Below are positions 41,119 through 41,470 of a stretch of 41,470 bases of DNA, in pieces. The notes under the pieces were generated by a model. The model searched no databases, was not told where the DNA came from, and worked only from the letters and a program-made list of their open reading frames with translations. Numbering within the stretch: the first letter of the stretch is position 1; every line of letters starts with the position of its first letter. Source of the DNA: an uncultured Alloprevotella sp. (lineage in GTDB: Bacteria > Bacteroidota > Bacteroidia > Bacteroidales > Bacteroidaceae); NCBI GenBank assembly GCA_944322095.1, contig CALUNU010000018.1, positions 1-41,470 of the forward strand. The letters are read 5' to 3'. Made by a program: the position numbers and the translations under genes.

Positions 41119-41470
41119 CAACGGCCGCAAAGCGGTCGAACCACTCTGTAACCGCGGGTGAGCCGGGCGAACCCGCGGAAGAATGCAGCGCGAAAACGGG
41201 GCCCCAAGGGGGTCCAACCTACGCAAGGGCGACTCACCGCAGACCAGCATCACGAAATCGCCATGCAACGGCCGCAAAGCGGTCGAACTACTCTGTAACC
41301 GCGGGTGAGCCAGGCGAACCCGCGGAAGAATGCAGCGCGGAAACGGGGCCCCAAGGGGGGCCAACCTACGCAAGGGCGACTCACCGCAGACCGGCATCAC
41401 GAAATCGCCATGCAACGGCCGCAAAGCGGTCGAACTACTCTATAACCGCGGGTGAGCCGGGCGAACCCGC
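41119..41470. repeat. 147-bp tandem repeat (about 2.4 units, continues past the window)
   Basis: CAACGGCCGCAAAGCGGTCG recurs at 41119, 41266 and 41413, exactly 147 bp apart, with only a few base differences between units. Each unit contains a CCGCGGGT/ACCCGCGG hairpin (41152-41177 in the first) and a GC-rich GGGGCCCC...GGGGGTCC segment. The hairpin order matches the field at 8229-8335. The minus strand is open through the array because 147 is a multiple of 3, giving a 49-residue period, but nothing supports translation. Confidence 0.9.

Noticed and set aside
40594..41424. 276-codon minus-strand frame with 49-residue repeats
   Set aside because: The period follows from the 147-bp DNA repeat being a multiple of three. 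The frame crosses the dispersed element and a terminator, and the peptide resembles no protein.
41119..41470. 147-bp tandem array as CRISPR or replication origin
   Set aside because: Units are continuous and too long, without unique spacers; no DnaA-box cluster, dnaA or AT-rich unwinding region is visible.

Overview
This window reads as chromosomal DNA of a high-GC member of the Bacteroidota, probably order Bacteroidales. The signs are promoters of the TAnnTTTG type, the Bacteroidota gene order mraZ-rsmH-ftsL-ftsI-murE-mraY-murD-ftsW, a DUF4492-cydA-cydB operon, secreted S9 and S41 peptidases, and very few Shine-Dalgarno sites. The base composition is unusually GC-rich for the phylum. A genus cannot be fixed from the sequence; a Prevotellaceae-like lineage is a guess.

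Layout. 1-170: two tandem tRNA-Asn genes (minus). 276-5533: a PfkB sugar/nucleoside kinase, an S41 protease and a secreted GH2 glycosidase, closed by a strong terminator. 5831-7684: an SLC13-type transporter with internal RCK_C domains. 7685-8721: no gene, but a ~350-bp dispersed repeat and a field of GC-rich hairpins. 8722-12320: a WYL regulator (minus), an RlpA-like protein and O-acetylhomoserine sulfhydrylase. 12578-22347: a dcw cell-wall/division operon starting with an MraZ operator and ending, after ftsW, in a 15-bp-stem terminator, so murG, murC, ftsQ, ftsA and ftsZ are absent. 22412-30100: a cyclophilin converging on and overlapping an ArgE/DapE-type deacylase, tRNA-Gln, a YgjP-type metalloprotease, a LOG protein, RidA, and an operon of an RNA methyltransferase with a Gly-Arg-Tyr repeat tail plus a DPP-IV-type protease. 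30767-39147: two minus-strand operons, one for cytochrome bd oxidase with two extra genes and one for a flippase, an M16 protease, a NUDIX hydrolase and thiol peroxidase. 39380-40615: a fused SpmA/SpmB-like membrane protein. 40645-41470: a third copy of the dispersed repeat, then a 147-bp tandem repeat that runs off the right edge.

The most unusual feature is the dispersed repeat, present three times (7716-8070, 30398-30745, 40645-41001). Every copy has the same architecture: a conserved A block, exactly 69 bp of divergent sequence, then a 197-bp core bounded by 9-10 bp inverted repeats. The core holds four hyphenated palindromes TCCATGGGATGGA (the outermost degenerate) spaced at exactly 21 bp, and a long hairpin. 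Each copy lies within about 35 bp of a stop codon, and no transposase is nearby. This looks like an intergenic element with a fixed structure, either a non-autonomous mobile element or a protein-binding/terminator module. Its function is unknown to me.
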